A stretch of DNA of 64,000 nt from Riptortus pedestris (GCA_019009955.1 CM032230.1:20808501-20872500), one strand, 5' to 3'. Positions 1 to 12,589 are shown, counted from the first letter of the stretch. Numbers and translations: made by a program. Notes: a model not told the origin generated them from the letters alone.

Positions 1-548
1 TTACACATATTACATTACTAATTCGGGTGTGTTTGAGTGTGCACAATAGAGTATAAAATAAATTTTTAAACTTGTGCCTTGGTCTTCTTCATTCCATGTA
101 CTCACCATGCAAGGATTTAATCCCCAAATTATGGTATTACATAAGTTTCATTTAATATTTGCTCCCTGGACGTACATCCGCTAGTTGAGGAGTCACAATA
201 TCATAGACTGGTCTGCACGCGTAAAGCCTCATCTCAAGAGACCTACGAATTGCATTCTACATAATCCCCACCACTCAAGCAAATCTCCGAAGTCTTGAAG
301 TCAACTCTTCCTAGCGATAACTTTATTTTTATAATATAGTAATGGAATGATTGCAAACAATGCCGGTTACCAACGGGACCGAGGTCAGACTCCTCTAAGG
401 ACATCGACACGTCATCATGTAACGTACAGTAAATACAAGAAATCGTAAAGTTCCTAAGCCTAGAATCAAAATGCTGATCCAATCAGGGTTTAGACAAGGA
501 CCTAATTTGATTGTGAGGTTGCGGTGTGGGGGGAGATTTGGGGAGTGG
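1..548. other. unique sequence, no feature seen
   Basis: No repeat family of this window, splice-flanked coding exon or RNA gene was recognised. The short open frames here have no recognisable domain and are treated as chance. Confidence 0.5.
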
Positions 549-645
549 TGTAGCTAAGACCCCCACCCCCTAGGTGCGGCCCCTAGCTAAGACCCCCACC
601 CCTAGGTGCGGCCCTAGCTAAGACCCCCACCCCCGAGGGGCCAGA
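549..645. repeat. C-rich short tandem repeat
   Basis: About 2.7 copies of a unit of roughly 33 bp built on TAGCTAAGACCCCCACCCC followed by TAGGTGCGGCCC. Copies differ by one or two C residues. It is one of the few strongly C-rich stretches in an A+T-rich window. Confidence 0.8.
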
Positions 646-2379
646 TAAGGGCTGATGGAGAGGGGGGCTTTGTACATTGTGAGAGTGAGGCCATTGATCC
701 TCGGGGCATAAATCGCCGCTGTCCCCGCAAATAATTAATAACAGGTGTTGTCCTCAGGCCTATAGTATCATTGTAGTCGCCAACAATAACAACTACCTGG
801 CCCTTTGTAGTAGCTCTCTCACGGCCAGTCGCCTCTAATCTACAGCCCCACTTACCCCTGATTTAAATACATTTGATAAACCTTTCCCGGCTTAGTGCCC
901 CTTCTCCATTCTCTGGCTACATTGGATTTGCATTTATTGTTTTCTTGTTTAGCTCTCAACAATTGAATTAATTGTCCAGGGTCTACAGTAGTCAAGTCGA
1001 ATCGCAACAATGGCGCTAATTGATCACCCAACACCCTTACAATGGGTTCTAGTCTATTATTTCAACTTGAGACCTGTCCAAGGTAATAAAGGAGTTGGTC
1101 GGACTTCCTCAGACTAATGTTTGCCTTCCGTAATGAACCATGAGCATTCTAACACAGAAATTGCTTTAGGGAAAAATAAATTAATCACACGGTCACTTGT
1201 CCTTCCTGGAACATTTATTGAGGGCCCACTACAAGCGATATAAACCGAGTTTAAATCAACTTATTTATGGTTTCACTGAATAACCTTCCACGTAGTTTTC
1301 CTCCCATTATCCTTGAAACAAGAGAAATCAGTTCCATCCAACTCGATTTTCTGACACTGTGGCGGTGCGACAAGGCACAAGAATGTTCTATTGTACAGTG
1401 GTGGGGCGGGGGTACATTAAATTTATAGTTCATTTTCATAATAATGCAACTGCTTACCCTGAGCCATGGCAGGGTAGGATGGCTACAACAGTGGCCATCC
1501 AGTGTTGACACAAGTCAACGAGTTCTCAACGCTCTTGAGCAGTAGCATTCAAAATAAGGGTTTCCTATTCACCGAGAAAAATCACAGAATTCCTGAAATG
1601 ATTTCCATACATGAAATTCCTGCCACAATCACTCATACATTGTGATATTTTAGCATTATGAATAATGTACAAAAATAAACAAATCTTTGCAAGACCCTCT
1701 CCTTAGCTTTTATTCCAGCCAACTGTAATGTCATATTATTTATTCATATTTATATTGACTCCTGTGATTAATCACTCAATTTCTTGTACAACAAATAAAT
1801 GGACTCCCATCGTCGAATGGAGCCGGAATAACAGTTTTATTCTCTGACTGAAATTGACGTTCATTCACTTGATAATGACTTCCTTACCAAGTAAGGGTTC
1901 AACTCAAATATCATTGAAATCTAATATTTCTCCTTTAGTTCGAGTAATGGATAAGCAAGGTCAATGAATAAGCCAGTCCTTAATCACTTTTTAAATTCAT
2001 TTATTTCATTGTTGAAAGCTATACATTTTATTACTCTGCAAACTTGTCTCTTCTGGAGCCTAAAATATATACATTTATACTCCATATCTTATCTAGAATA
2101 CGAGCTGTCTTTTGGATAATGGTTATGTTGCAGACTGAGAAAGCAGAATGCATGCCTATTGTGTCGAGTATTAAATAAATAATAACAAGGAAAAATACCT
2201 TTTATTCAAAATTATGAAATATAGATTATGGATTAGAGAAATAAAGGAAAAGGACATAAATCAAAGAAGCCGCAACACTGGCATGACTAAAATATGTCAA
2301 AAGGGAAGAACTTGTCGCAAACTAAGTAAAAACAAGATTTATAAAAAGTCGCTTCGGACGTCCTGAGAGGAGAAAATAT
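646..2379. other. unique AT-rich sequence, nothing recognised
   Basis: High-complexity sequence. The open frames at 852-1,034 and 1,251-1,511 (minus strand) show no domain, no flanking splice signals and no codon bias that I can see, so they are not called as genes. Confidence 0.45.
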
Positions 2380-2860
2380 CGAGAAAAGTTTTGTATTCTA
2401 AGTGATTTTCTGTCGCTTCACAGGTCCGTGCGGTGCTTCACAGATCCAAAAAACACACTCGGCGACACTTATCGAAAAGCATTCCACATGACGAGAAATG
2501 AATGGGGATTTGAAAAGAAGGCGGGGGGCGAGCACTCCAATTCCCGATAATGAGACGGGAGCAGGGTTGAAACACAAGCCAAGGGGGGACAGAGTGTAAA
2601 TGTTTACAATGCCAAGCTGAAAGACTCTGTAATGGGGCCTTAGAGGGTATCATTATGGGCCGAGTGACCATTGAGGAGCAAGGGCCGTGCTGCCATGCTC
2701 CCCTGCAGTCTAATGCCCATTACTCATCATCATCAGGGAGAGTCCGTCGAAACATGATTATTTACCGGAGGGGCTTAACTCCCCGCCTTGCCCCACTCGA
2801 CTCTATAAATCTCATACAAGGGGATTTCTTGTTAGCGAATGCTCCTTAACCTCCCAGCCA
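2380..2860. other. GC-richer unique block, possible conserved noncoding DNA
   Basis: Base composition is visibly richer in G+C than the surroundings and none of the window's repeat families is present. Open frames occur on both strands (2,438-2,671 minus; 2,655-2,849 plus) but neither translation resembles a known domain. A conserved regulatory block or an untranslated exon would look like this; a diverged element is equally possible. Confidence 0.25.
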
Positions 2861-3218
2861 AAGCCTCTACTCATTATCCAAAATTACACAACAAATATCC
2901 TTACCTCTTGCAATATGCGTACTTCAACCCTGCCTTCTCAAGTCCCTACTTCCTCTCTAAACCAGTCCCTACGCAATTACACAAATATCCACAGTATGTG
3001 GCCATATCAACCTCTGATTTAGTTCTCAGTAAAACGTAACCGGTTCTTCATGCATGAATTGCCAAAATACGAAAAAAACATTAATGTAAATCCACAATCC
3101 TTATGTTCTCGTCTCACCGCTGCAAGCATGTACACTGCTGTAATACCAGATCCCACATTACGAAACTGCCAGAGTAATCAATGGCCTATTCACTCAGATG
3201 ATTAACTTTTGACAAGTT
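2861..3218. other. unique sequence, nothing recognised
   Basis: No repeat family, domain or RNA gene seen. The small plus-strand frame at 2,839-3,039 has no recognisable homology. Confidence 0.4.
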
Positions 3219-3735
3219 TTCCTAATATCTTTTCTGAAGCATAAATACTAAAACAAGTTCGACGTACTATACGATGATTGGTATTTACCAGAGGCAAGCT
3301 GGGGAAGCTTAACTTTGATCAAAGATCAACAGAATGCAACTCATTATATGATTAATAAAACTGTCACGCAGGGGCTGTGTAAACTAAGCATATTTCCCCA
3401 CGTACGTCACGTATTTGCATTTATCTCAAAACGAACATTCCAATGAGAGCAATATTTCGTATTCAGGCTTCAAATAATGTGTTTCACAACATAAGAGGTT
3501 ATTGTCAAATGACATGAGTAGGAGAGGGGGGAAGGGGTTACTAAGGGCTGAAACCTTAAAAATGCAAATATCTCAATTAATAATCAAGATAAAGAACATA
3601 CATAAAACATGTATAGAACATTACATTTGCAATAAGATTGATTCTATACAAATTTTCTATCTGACTGCATAATAACTGAGATATTTCGAAATTCCCCCTC
3701 CCATTGGTCCGAAGAATACACACCTTTCGTCACAT
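3219..3735. repeat. local duplication, copy 1 (partner 4,518-5,030)
   Basis: Begins with CCTAATATCTTTTCTGAAGC and runs in parallel with the sequence from about 4,518, including about 140 bp of non-A flank followed by a family A copy in the same orientation. The A part starts at about 3,361 with a decayed 3' terminus (CTGTCACGCAGGGGCTG) and stops inside the core near 3,720, before the (TA)n region. Because flank and insert are shared, the A insertion predates the duplication. Confidence 0.8.
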
Positions 3736-3944
3736 ACATCAATACTTTTTAAGAGGAACTGATATGTTTTCTAAGTTAGGAGGCTGATACAGTTTAGAGA
3801 AAATCCATTTAAATCAGAAACTGAGGTCACTTAGCCCAATGAGGTATCAAACTAGTTGATTAATATGTAATTTGAGCTCATGAATAGCATAGACAAACCA
3901 CATCAGCACACGCTGAGGGCGAGGGGAGATGGAGCGCGCAAATG

Positions 3945-4275
3945 GATTCAGAAAATAGTAATTTAATTCAAAATTCTTCAAAGGAAAACGCAATCATGAA
4001 ATTGAGACCCACTGATAAAAGCTGAAATAAACCTGCATAACATGAACCGCCACATAATAAGCGAAACAAATTTTAAAATTACCTGTTATAGGAAAGTATC
4101 AATTAATATAAAAGCCCTTTCAATGGCTGTTATTTATAATAATGAATTCGGAACGAATTCATGAGATAATTACTTAGTGTCAAGGGCTTAGACTTAGAAT
4201 ACCGCATTATTAAGGCGTTGTTGAATATTTCAGATCAATTTTGATAATACCTCCATTGTGTCTGCCTTGCAACCG
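3945..4275. repeat. dispersed repeat D1, copy 1 (partner 20,605-20,945)
   Basis: A stretch of about 320 bp that aligns by eye with 20,605-20,945 in the same orientation at roughly 85% identity. Shared blocks include AAGGAAAACGCAATCATGAA, AATAATAAGCGAAACAAATT and ACCGCATTATTAAGGCGTTG. It has no coding frame and no terminal structure that I can recognise, so the class is unknown. Confidence 0.75.
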
Positions 4276-4517
4276 TTTCATGCAACGCTTAAGTTCGTTA
4301 AAGGTCGTAGACATTAATGGCTAAACTCGGGCTAGGAGTAGGGGGGGGGTTCTGAAATTAAAAATTCCTCCGTTATTATGAGTCGTATCGAAACATGTGG
4401 AAATAATCTTGCTCTACAAATGTTTTTTTTACATTCTTTTCTTATCTCAAATATTTAGTGAGCTTCTCAGTATTGGTGAATTCTGCTTAGTTTACGCATC
4501 CGCTCCGTGACGGACGT

Positions 4518-4660
4518 TTTCTAATATCTTTTCTGAAGCATAAATACTAAACCAAGTTGGACCAAGTATGTCCAGGGTTGGTATTTACCAAAACCAAGCT
4601 GGGGAAGCTAAGTTTGGTTAAAGATCAACAGAATGCTACTCATTATAAGATTAATAAAAC
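4518..4660. repeat. local duplication, copy 2, flank part
   Basis: Matches 3,219-3,360 with scattered substitutions (shared CTAATATCTTTTCTGAAGC). It leads directly into a minus-strand family A copy that is complete here and truncated in the partner. Confidence 0.75.
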
Positions 4661-5128
4661 CGACACGCAGGGGCTACGTTAACTAAGCAGATTTCCCACG
4701 TACGTCACCTATTTGCATTTATCTCAAAACGTAAAATTTCAATGAGAGTAATAATTCGTATTCAGGCTTCAAATAATGTGTTTCATAACATAAGAGCTTA
4801 TTGTCATATGACATGAGTGGGAGGGGGTTACTTAGGGCAGAAAATTGAAAAGGCAAATATCTTTTATAATCAAGATAAAGAACTTAAATAAAACATGTAT
4901 AGAACATTACATTTCCAAGATTGATTCTATACAAATTTTCGACCCCACTGCATTATATCGGAGATATTTCAAATTTTCGAAATTCTCCCCTCCCAGTCTA
5001 ATTTTAGCGGTTAACGAACTTGTTCTTTATTTTTACACTTAACGTTTAAAAATCGAGCTTGGTATTGTTCAGACAAAAATTGTGACCTCTAAAGCGTTGA
5101 CAGATATAAATAAATATATGTATATGTG

Positions 5129-5168
<40 letters not shown>

Positions 5169-5253
5169 TTTCAGTGGACCTCATTTTCGCCATTTCCTAG
5201 GTAAGATCATGAGTACAACGTCAATAGCTGATTCCCCCAAAGGGAAATCTGCT
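4660..5253 (-). mobile_element. family A element, full length, diverged
   Basis: Starts with a decayed GTCCGTCACGCAGG terminus (here ACCGACACGCAGG) and ends GGGAAATCTGCT, followed by AAAA. The usual (TA)n tract is replaced by TATG/TATA steps plus (CA)n at 5,132-5,163. The right part contains the GGACCTCATTTTCGCCATTT block typical of the family. Confidence 0.8.
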
Positions 5254-6084
5254 AAAAGAGGGCTTTCTAAAGTATCAACGATATTTCGAGAAGAGGCGAT
5301 ACTTCCTTTTTTTTTGTACAGGTTGCGCGTTTAGGGTTCCTTTTGGTGATCTCATTGAACATGTAGGATCAATGGAATAGTTGGGTGGACTAACGCCGGA
5401 ACGCATAGAAGAGGATAGGTCAAAGGTAGATGATGACATCCTATAATTACTCTAGGTCTATAGAAACGTATGCAATTTACAGACACCCCATGACACACAC
5501 GACTTACTGAAGATAGGCCGACCACACATAAAAAGGCAAACGTATACACAAAAATTTAGTTATAATACTTTTTTGATTTTAAAATTGCATATTAATCAAA
5601 ACTGAATAATTTTACAATTCCATATATATGCATGTTTGGGTATATGCATATTTGTAGTGTGTGCGCTCGCGTGAGTACATGCTTATTTATATATGTGTTC
5701 CAATATTTAAAAAAAATTGCTTTGAATAAATTATGTATTAATTCAATTTATTTTTTATTTTATCTTTAATTGCGATATATTTTTTTAAATACTCTTATCA
5801 AACATTTATTGTTTTCATTTCGTATTGCTGTTATATTTGTTGAATTCTGGGTTTTTTGTTCTTTAAGTTCTGTTTGCGTATTTTTCTTTAATATTTCGTT
5901 CATGTCCACCGATCCTACAGAGTCTTTCAAAAAGAATGAACCGATTTCATTAAGTTATATCTTATTAACAGACAGTAATTCGAGATTGCAATAAAGGTAC
6001 ATGTATTTAACCGGTGTTAAAGTTTTATGGTATCATCTTCATGTTCCATTCCCAGCAGCGCATCACGTGTTCTGCCTCACTCTA
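5254..6084. other. unique AT-rich sequence
   Basis: No recognised repeat or domain. The minus-strand frame at 5,352-5,549 and the plus-strand frame at 5,770-5,994 show no family resemblance. Confidence 0.4.
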
Positions 6085-6316
6085 GGGGCTCAGGTTTGCC
6101 GTGCGAGTTAGGGGGTAGGTCCTGATCTCGCGTGGTAGACCTAGAGTGGCGGGTTGATTCCCGGCCTGGGCAGTAGAAATTGATTTAGTGACGGACTCAC
6201 TAAATAAACTTCTTGGGCCCACCTTGGTTAGAAAAAGGTGGTAACCTATAGATAACCCGTCCCAATTAGCCTAGTAGTATAAAGTGGTCGTAAATAATAA
6301 TAAACAAAACAAACAA
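6085..6316 (+). mobile_element. tRNA-derived SINE, copy 1
   Basis: Starts GGGGCTCAGG and holds a B-box-like GGGTTGATTCCCGG at 6,151-6,164. The body contains GACGGACTCACTAAATAAA and a conserved tail region with ATAGATAACCCGTCCCAATT. It matches 9,830-10,043 (plus) and 37,696-37,890 (minus). The RNA polymerase III promoter role is inferred from the tRNA-like B box; the 3' end is not a clean poly(A). Confidence 0.75.
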
Positions 6317-6388
6317 CGTGTTCTGCTGCGATGCTGGTGTAAAGCACCATAAAGCTTTGAAATCAGTTCATTCTTTTTGAATGAGCCT

Positions 6389-6390
<2 letters not shown>

Positions 6391-6430
<40 letters not shown>
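6391..6430. repeat. (CA)n microsatellite
   Basis: About 20 uninterrupted CA dinucleotides in otherwise unique sequence. Confidence 0.95.
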
Positions 6431-6432
<2 letters not shown>

Positions 6433-6589
6433 GTTCTATCGGTAACTAAAGATTAAGTTCGTTAAAGACTGAAATCGGGTTGAGAAAATGGGATTCGAAA
6501 ACCCTAGCCGGATTGTAAAATGTTATTGAACCAATCTTGCTAAACTATATTGAAGGTCTACAATATAGATCTTTGCATCTTTTCGTAAC

Positions 6590-6735
6590 CCAGATATTAA
6601 TTAATATTAAAAATATTTATTAATTACAAATATTAATTAATATTTATTAATTACAAATATTAATTAATATTTATTAATTACAAATATTAATTAATATTAA
6701 AGATATTTATTAAATACAAATATTAAAGATATTTA
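6590..6735. repeat. AT-only tandem repeat, unit about 27 bp
   Basis: Successive units of ACAAATATTAATTAATATTT plus TATTAATT, four to five copies with small indels. Entirely A/T except single C residues. Confidence 0.85.
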
Positions 6736-6739
6736 TGTT

Positions 6740-7560
6740 TTCTTGTTTTAAACACTTTTTTCTGGTTACTGGTTTTTAACATAGAAATAGAGAATATTTG
6801 CTGAGATGAGACCACTCGTGTGGCATCCCAGAACGCGGGAAATCTGCTTTGTCTGCGTACCCGTACGTGTGGGATTTCTGTATTTTCTATAAGTAATTAC
6901 ATTTTAAACAAAATTGAAGCATTAGTCTACTTGGCGCTTAAAAAAATAAAATAAATAAATGTAACTTAATGTCTTGGCTTAATGAATATAACTGTAGTAC
7001 ATTTGCTTTGATATTCTGTTACCAAATTATGCCATTTCGGGCAACCAATTAAATTAATGTCTGAGATTGGGCTAGACCGAAGTACATATAGTCAAACAGA
7101 ATGGGGGCCATTGAAGCTGACATGAACAATCGGGAGATGGACTTCAGCTCTCAAATTGATTAGCTCATTACAATATCAGTAGATGAGGAGCACGTTATCA
7201 GGTGCTTATCAGCTAGGGCTGAAACAGCTGTCTGAATATTACAAGTCGGGAGAGGCAAGGCAACACACTCTCGGAGGGCTGGTTGAATTTTTGACACATG
7301 ATAGCAATGAAGAATTCAATGTGAAAGGAGCAAGGCTCAGGTAGAGTACTGGAATCAAGGAGCCATGACTGCTGGAGAGATTTACCTGCTCTCCAGGATT
7401 TAGTACTCTAACTGCCTTTCCCAGTAACAAGCTTCAAGCCTAACATACATCTCCATTACGGCCAAGACTACTGCCCGTCCGTCTACAAATCCCCTTCTAG
7501 ACTGGTTTACTGGACTCCTCTAATAATCCTGTCAAACAGGGAAACCACCACTCAAAAAAA
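6740..7560. other. unique sequence
   Basis: No family recognised. The minus-strand frame at 7,239-7,430 has no recognisable domain. Confidence 0.4.
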
Positions 7561-8110
7561 GTCAGTCACGCAGGGGCTGCGTAAACTAAGCAGATTTCCC
7601 ACGTGAAGTTTTACAATAGAGAAATTTCACCTGTGTCGAATAGTTACGAAAACGGCTGAAGTTAGCCGATCTCGTCTCTTCCGTTATCCGCGCACACTTA
7701 ATAAAAAGGCAAATATCTCGGTTATTATTCAAGATAGAAAATAAATCTATATAACAATATGTAAAGCAAATTTAATTTGCAATAAGATTGATTCTATACC
7801 ATGTTTCGATCCGACAAAACGGAGATATTTCGAATTTTCGAAAATCCTCCCTCTAAACGCCCCCCTCTCCCACTGGGCCGATTCTAGCCATTAACGAACT
7901 TGGTCTTTATTTATACATAAAACGTTTAAATATCGAGTTTGGTAACGACCAAGCAAACCGAGCGATGCGACCGCTAGAGCAGTAAGAGGTCCGTCCAAAA
8001 TTATATATAATTTTCGACGGACCTCATTTTCGTCATTTACTAGGTAGGATCAATGGATATTTGAGAAAATGTTTTTGCAATTTGCTTCAAGAGTTAATAG
8101 CTGATTTCCT
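7561..8110 (-). mobile_element. family A element, near full length
   Basis: Left terminus GTCAGTCACGCAGGGGCTG is preceded by an A run; the right part keeps GGACCTCATTTTCGTCATTT and ends in a decayed AGCTGATTTCC. In place of a long (TA)n tract it has a short palindrome around TATATATA at 8,002-8,009, flanked by AAAATT and by inverted GGTCCGTC/GACGGACC. Confidence 0.85.
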
Positions 8111-9009
8111 GATCACTCGTGCTAATGGTTTATTCCAAGCACTTTATAAATTATTACGTATTCCTGAATAATTGTAACGTAATTTGCTGACTAAATTTAC
8201 TTTACTCAGTATATTTGAAGATAGTAAGAAAATGAATTAGGTAGTAGGAAATGAATCAGGACGTTAAGGAACAAAAGAACTGAAGTTAAGTTAGTTTCAA
8301 TATGTTTGCTGAAGAGGGAGTGATAGTGACGCCTAGAAAGAATCAGAAGCTGTTATAAGAAGGAAAATGCTAGGAGTGGGCGTTGGTGTAGGGCTTGTAG
8401 TGTGTGTTGACTGTGATAAAGTAAGAACTGCAAGACATCTTTCAGCGACGCCTCTAGGCTCTTCCAACAAAAACGACAAATTGCCTTCGTTTATCTTTCT
8501 ATAAAATCCTCGTATGTAATAACCCCCCACCAGAGCTAACGGCTGCAAATTGAGGGAATTCTTTCTACCAGTTACTAGTTTTTACTTTTCTTGTCAATAA
8601 GAAGAAACTCCTGACTTGTCGTGAACTGATCAGGCTGACGAAGGGAGTGTCTGGCTAATTGCGACTAAACTTGTGAGAGGCCTGCTGAAACTTGTGGAGG
8701 AACTACGGCTCTAAATGGGGAGGGGGCAGTCCAACTAGCAGCGCCTCTTTAAAAGTTAGCCTAAGGGCTCCGAATAACGAAACACCTTCCCTGGGGGGGT
8801 TTAGGGCCGATTTATCGCAGGGGGCTGTCTCCCGGCAAAGTCACCCCCAAAAAAGCCAATTTTTCCGTCGAGTCCCTACCAGCAATTCTGCTTGTTATTC
8901 ACTAAACGTGTCCAGTCTACATTCCAATTCATGTTTGTATAGGATTCTTGCTACGGGGATAAATAGAGAATTGAAGGCGGAATTAGATCATTAGCTTGGA
9001 GTATTTCTC
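8111..9009. other. unique sequence
   Basis: Somewhat GC-richer around 8,690-8,900, where a 100-codon plus-strand frame (8,692-8,994) exists. It has no recognisable domain and looks like chance. Confidence 0.35.
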
Positions 9010-9054
9010 AACGCGGAATATCTGCTTAGTTTGAACAGCCTCTGCCTGTCGGAC
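9010..9054 (+). mobile_element. family A 3' terminus, remnant
   Basis: Decayed GGAATATCTGCTTAGTTT, then the terminal hairpin region and GTCGGAC, followed by TTTTA. No core is attached on its left. Confidence 0.7.
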
Positions 9055-9061
9055 TTTTATT

Positions 9062-9467
9062 AGCAAATTCCCCTTAAGGGCTGAAAATTTAAAAAAAAAA
9101 AAAGTCTAGGTTAATATTTAAGATAGAGGAAAAAAATGTTTTTAACATTTATAGGAATATAAATTTGGAATAGTTATTGGTCGTATAAAATTATTCAATC
9201 CCACTCATAATAACGAAGATATTTTGAAATTCACAAACCACCACACTACTGGCTCGATTTCAGCCATTAACGAATTTGATCTTTTGATTTGTATAAAATG
9301 CATTAATATAGATTTCGTAATGAAAAATTGGGACAACTATATATATAGTTTTGAACAGACGTCACTATCGTCATCTCCTGGCTATAATCGGTTGACATTT
9401 CAAGAAAGTTTTCGAAAATTGAACCACAACCTTATTTTAGCTGATGGCCCCCAAAAGAAAATCTCCT
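9062..9467. mobile_element. family A foldback form (two 5' ends)
   Basis: Begins with AGCAAATTCCCCTTAAGGG, a 5' terminus in plus orientation, then switches to a minus-orientation core with a short TATATATA site at 9,340-9,347. It ends with a second, inverted 5' terminus (AGCTGATGGCC ... AAATCTCCT). Both ends are thus the same terminus. Confidence 0.65.
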
Positions 9468-9829
9468 AAAACGGTTCAGGGGAAGCAAAAACTGACAATG
9501 TCGCTGAAACCTTCAAAATTCAAAAATTTTCCCGATTAGAATACTTATTTTCAGACGTAAAAGAAAAGAAAAATATTAGCCGATATCATAAGGAATAAAT
9601 GATTTTCCGTTGACGTATACTTGAATTTAGCCACCAATATATCATATCTCTTTACTCAATCTGAGTAATATATTCAGGAGGTACTTGAAACTGAAAGCAA
9701 TGTGCCATACTCATGTCAACACCGCAGAATATCACAAGGAGTATATAAGACTCAAAACCTTGCAGCAACAATTATGCAGTTATGGGGAATTAAAATTAAA
9801 ATATTATAGTTAAATTAAAATTGATTCTA

Positions 9830-10043
9830 GGGGCTCAGATTAGCCATTTGAGTTAAGGCGTTGGTCGTAATCACTCGTGGTAAACCTAGAGTGCGGAGTT
9901 CGGTTCTCATCTGGGCAATAGGAAATTATTTATTTAATGACGAACTCACTAAATAAAATCCTCGTACCGCCCTAGAGTTGTACCTGTAGATAACCCGTCC
10001 CAATTTGCAAAAATTCCACAAGGTGGGCTATAATAAATAAACA
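9830..10043 (+). mobile_element. tRNA-derived SINE, copy 2
   Basis: Starts GGGGCTCAG, B-box-like GAGTTCGGTTCTC at 9,897-9,909, body ACGAACTCACTAAATAAA, then TGTAGATAACCCGTCCCAAT. Same family as 6,085-6,316. Confidence 0.8.
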
Positions 10044-11138
10044 GCATAACAATTGCTTCTCATGCTGTTACTTATTTTGTCAACGTACGATTACAATAAC
10101 CAATCCGAACAATTATTTCCACGAAAATGTTACTTTTTTTATCCGCCACTGCCAAATAAAGAGAACTGGTAAAAAAATGAATATTCATAAAAAAAAAAAA
10201 TTGATCGTCTTATAAATAATTTTATTCATAAATAAACATTTGCTTACACAAGAAGTAATTTTAATATTACAAAATAACCCCTTGGTTCAGTAAGTGCAGT
10301 ATTCGATTTCCTCAAAGAGGTTACAGACCGGTGAACTCGAGAACACCCACTCACTTATATAAATAGCCTGCAATTACGGAAACACTCCATGACCCAAGGA
10401 ATTATAAATGGAGTAAATACAAGTTATTTTCAACATTATCTTTCACATGATACTATATTACCCAAAATTTGATGCGAAGTTCGGAACCACAAATCTGTGT
10501 AACTATGCCAACCCAGAAACACCCACGCAACAAAATAACTACCACTCCCCACTACTATGGCATCAATTGAAGCATACTTCCAGCGTTTCAACTCTCTCAA
10601 CCCAACGGAAAAACTCGCTCACGCTCGCGATTCTTATCGCACGAACGATGAAGACGATTGGGTAGAATACCTAGATTATCTAGACGAAATGCGCTTCGAG
10701 TACAGCCATCAATCATTTAACACTCATCAAGCGTGATTTTATCTATAGATATTACGCGCTCAAAAACAGAACTTTTAAGTGCGATGGTCACACACACACC
10801 TTCCACGCCGACCCCAACATCCCCGGAGACGTCCAAATCCCCCAACTATATTTATTACCTTTCTTCTATTTAATGCACAATATCAGAGATTCAAACTATT
10901 GAGTTATGAGAGTGAAGCATCGAATATGAAAGTTAGGTCTGCTGGAGGTCAGCCTTTCGTGGGGAATGTAACTGTATATTGTAACTCTTGTTTGTTTAGG
11001 AAAAATACATTTTGGTCTCTGATCGGGTGCCCCTGAATGTACAAGGGAACTATTGTCGCCCCCATATTCTTTCTTATACACACATTAGTCAAAAACACTC
11101 CATGACAATTAATTAGATACATATGTCTTTGATTTATT
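10044..11138. other. unique sequence
   Basis: No repeat family seen. Frames at 10,447-10,665, 10,779-11,036 (plus) and 10,896-11,081 (minus) have no recognisable domain and no splice context that stands out. Confidence 0.4.
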
Positions 11139-11255
11139 AGCAGATTTCCCTTGAGGGAAATCAGCTATTGAGGTCGTACACATGACGCGATTTTCAATAA
11201 CTTTCTTCAAATGTCCATCGATCCTACCCAGGAGATGACGAAAATGAGGTCCGTT

Positions 11256-11312
<57 letters not shown>

Positions 11313-11690
11313 CTTACCAAACTCTATATTTAAACCCTGAATTTCTATATTCTTTCGCAGCGAAAAAACAACAGTGAAGGAACGAGGCGTTTTTTCTTAT
11401 CTGAGATAATAATTCCTTCACCATCCAGAACCTCAAAAATGGCTATATTTAAACGTTTTATGTAAAATGACAGATCAAGTTCGTTAATGATTGAAATCGG
11501 ACCAGTGGGAGGGTGGGTTTAGATTGGGGGATTTTCGAGAATTCGAAATATCTCCTTTACTATACGTCGGATCAAAACGTTGTATAGAACCAATCTTATT
11601 GAAAATTAAATTTACTATAAATATTGTTCTATACATCTATTCTCTATCTTGAATATTAACCGAGATATTTGCATTTTTATTAAGCGTAAC
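11139..11690 (+). mobile_element. family A element, 3' end missing
   Basis: Intact 5' terminus with the AGCAGATTTCCC/GGGAAATC palindrome, (TA)n at 11,260-11,308, then core up to the GAGATATTTGCATTTTTATT block. Just after the (TA)n tract a stretch of about 120 bp departs from the consensus (TTCTTTCGCAGCG region). Confidence 0.85.
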
Positions 11691-11742
11691 GGACGATAAT
11701 AAGGTAATTAAAATACGTAAAATAACAACATTTAAAGAACAT

Positions 11743-11795
11743 TACATGAGTACAAGCTCAATAGCATATTTCCTCCAAGGTAAATCTGCTAAAAG
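11743..11795 (-). mobile_element. family A 5' terminus, fragment
   Basis: ATGAGTACAAGCTCAATAG followed by AAATCTGCT and AAAA: the inverted 5' end of family A with no core. Confidence 0.75.
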
Positions 11796-12004
11796 CATGC
11801 ACAGGATGAGTAAAAAGGAGTTAATGAGTAAAAAGCAATAAACCACAATCTAAATTATGTGTAATAGGAAACAACGATTAAAAAATGATAGAATAAAATT
11901 ATATGGATTTTAACACACAATTACACTCACGTGATATTACTTACTAGTTGGTTACTAATATTATTTTTTCTTTTACTTAGGCATTATATGCAATTTTAGC
12001 TATT

Positions 12005-12015
12005 TCCCATAAGGG

Positions 12016-12083
<68 letters not shown>

Positions 12084-12350
12084 TAGCTGTTACTGCTCTA
12101 GAGGAAACTGGATACAAATTGTCTTCTGTAAAACAAAAGATCAAGTTCGCTAACGGGTGAAATCCAACAGGGGTAGTGTTAAAAGTTTAGGGGGATTCAG
12201 GAAATGAGAAATATTACTCTAGAGGAAACGATACAAATTGTCTTAAGTAAAACTAAAGATCAAATTCGTTAACGGCTGAAATCGAACAGGGGTAGGGTTA
12301 AAAGGTTGGGCGATTTAGAAAATGTGAAATATCCCCTAACCACCCCTAAC
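12005..12350 (+). mobile_element. family A fragment with internal tandem duplication
   Basis: (TA)n at 12,018-12,079 followed by core sequence. A segment of about 115 bp starting at ACTCTAGAGGAAAC occurs twice in a row (about 12,096-12,210 and 12,211-12,330). Copies share GATCAAATTCGTTAACGG-like and ACAGGGGTAG blocks and differ at several sites. Confidence 0.7.
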
Positions 12351-12589
12351 GAACTTTTTATTATTTTCCAAAAAGCCGCCTTTAAAACGTAGTTTTCTAA
12401 GAGTGTTATTCCCATTTTTAATAGTTTTGTGTTTTGTAAACATGCACTGATGATGGAGGTTGCACTATGAAATTCTATTTGGCATATAAAATACTTGCAG
12501 AGCCTTTTTTTTTTTTTTTGTTTGATCCCGATGAAAATTATAATGTTCAGTTCTTGGGAAATTACGATAAATTAAACATAATGGGCGAG

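Noticed and set aside
8692..8994. 100-codon plus-strand frame in GC-richer DNA
   Set aside because: No domain, Ser-rich composition, no flanking splice sites of note.
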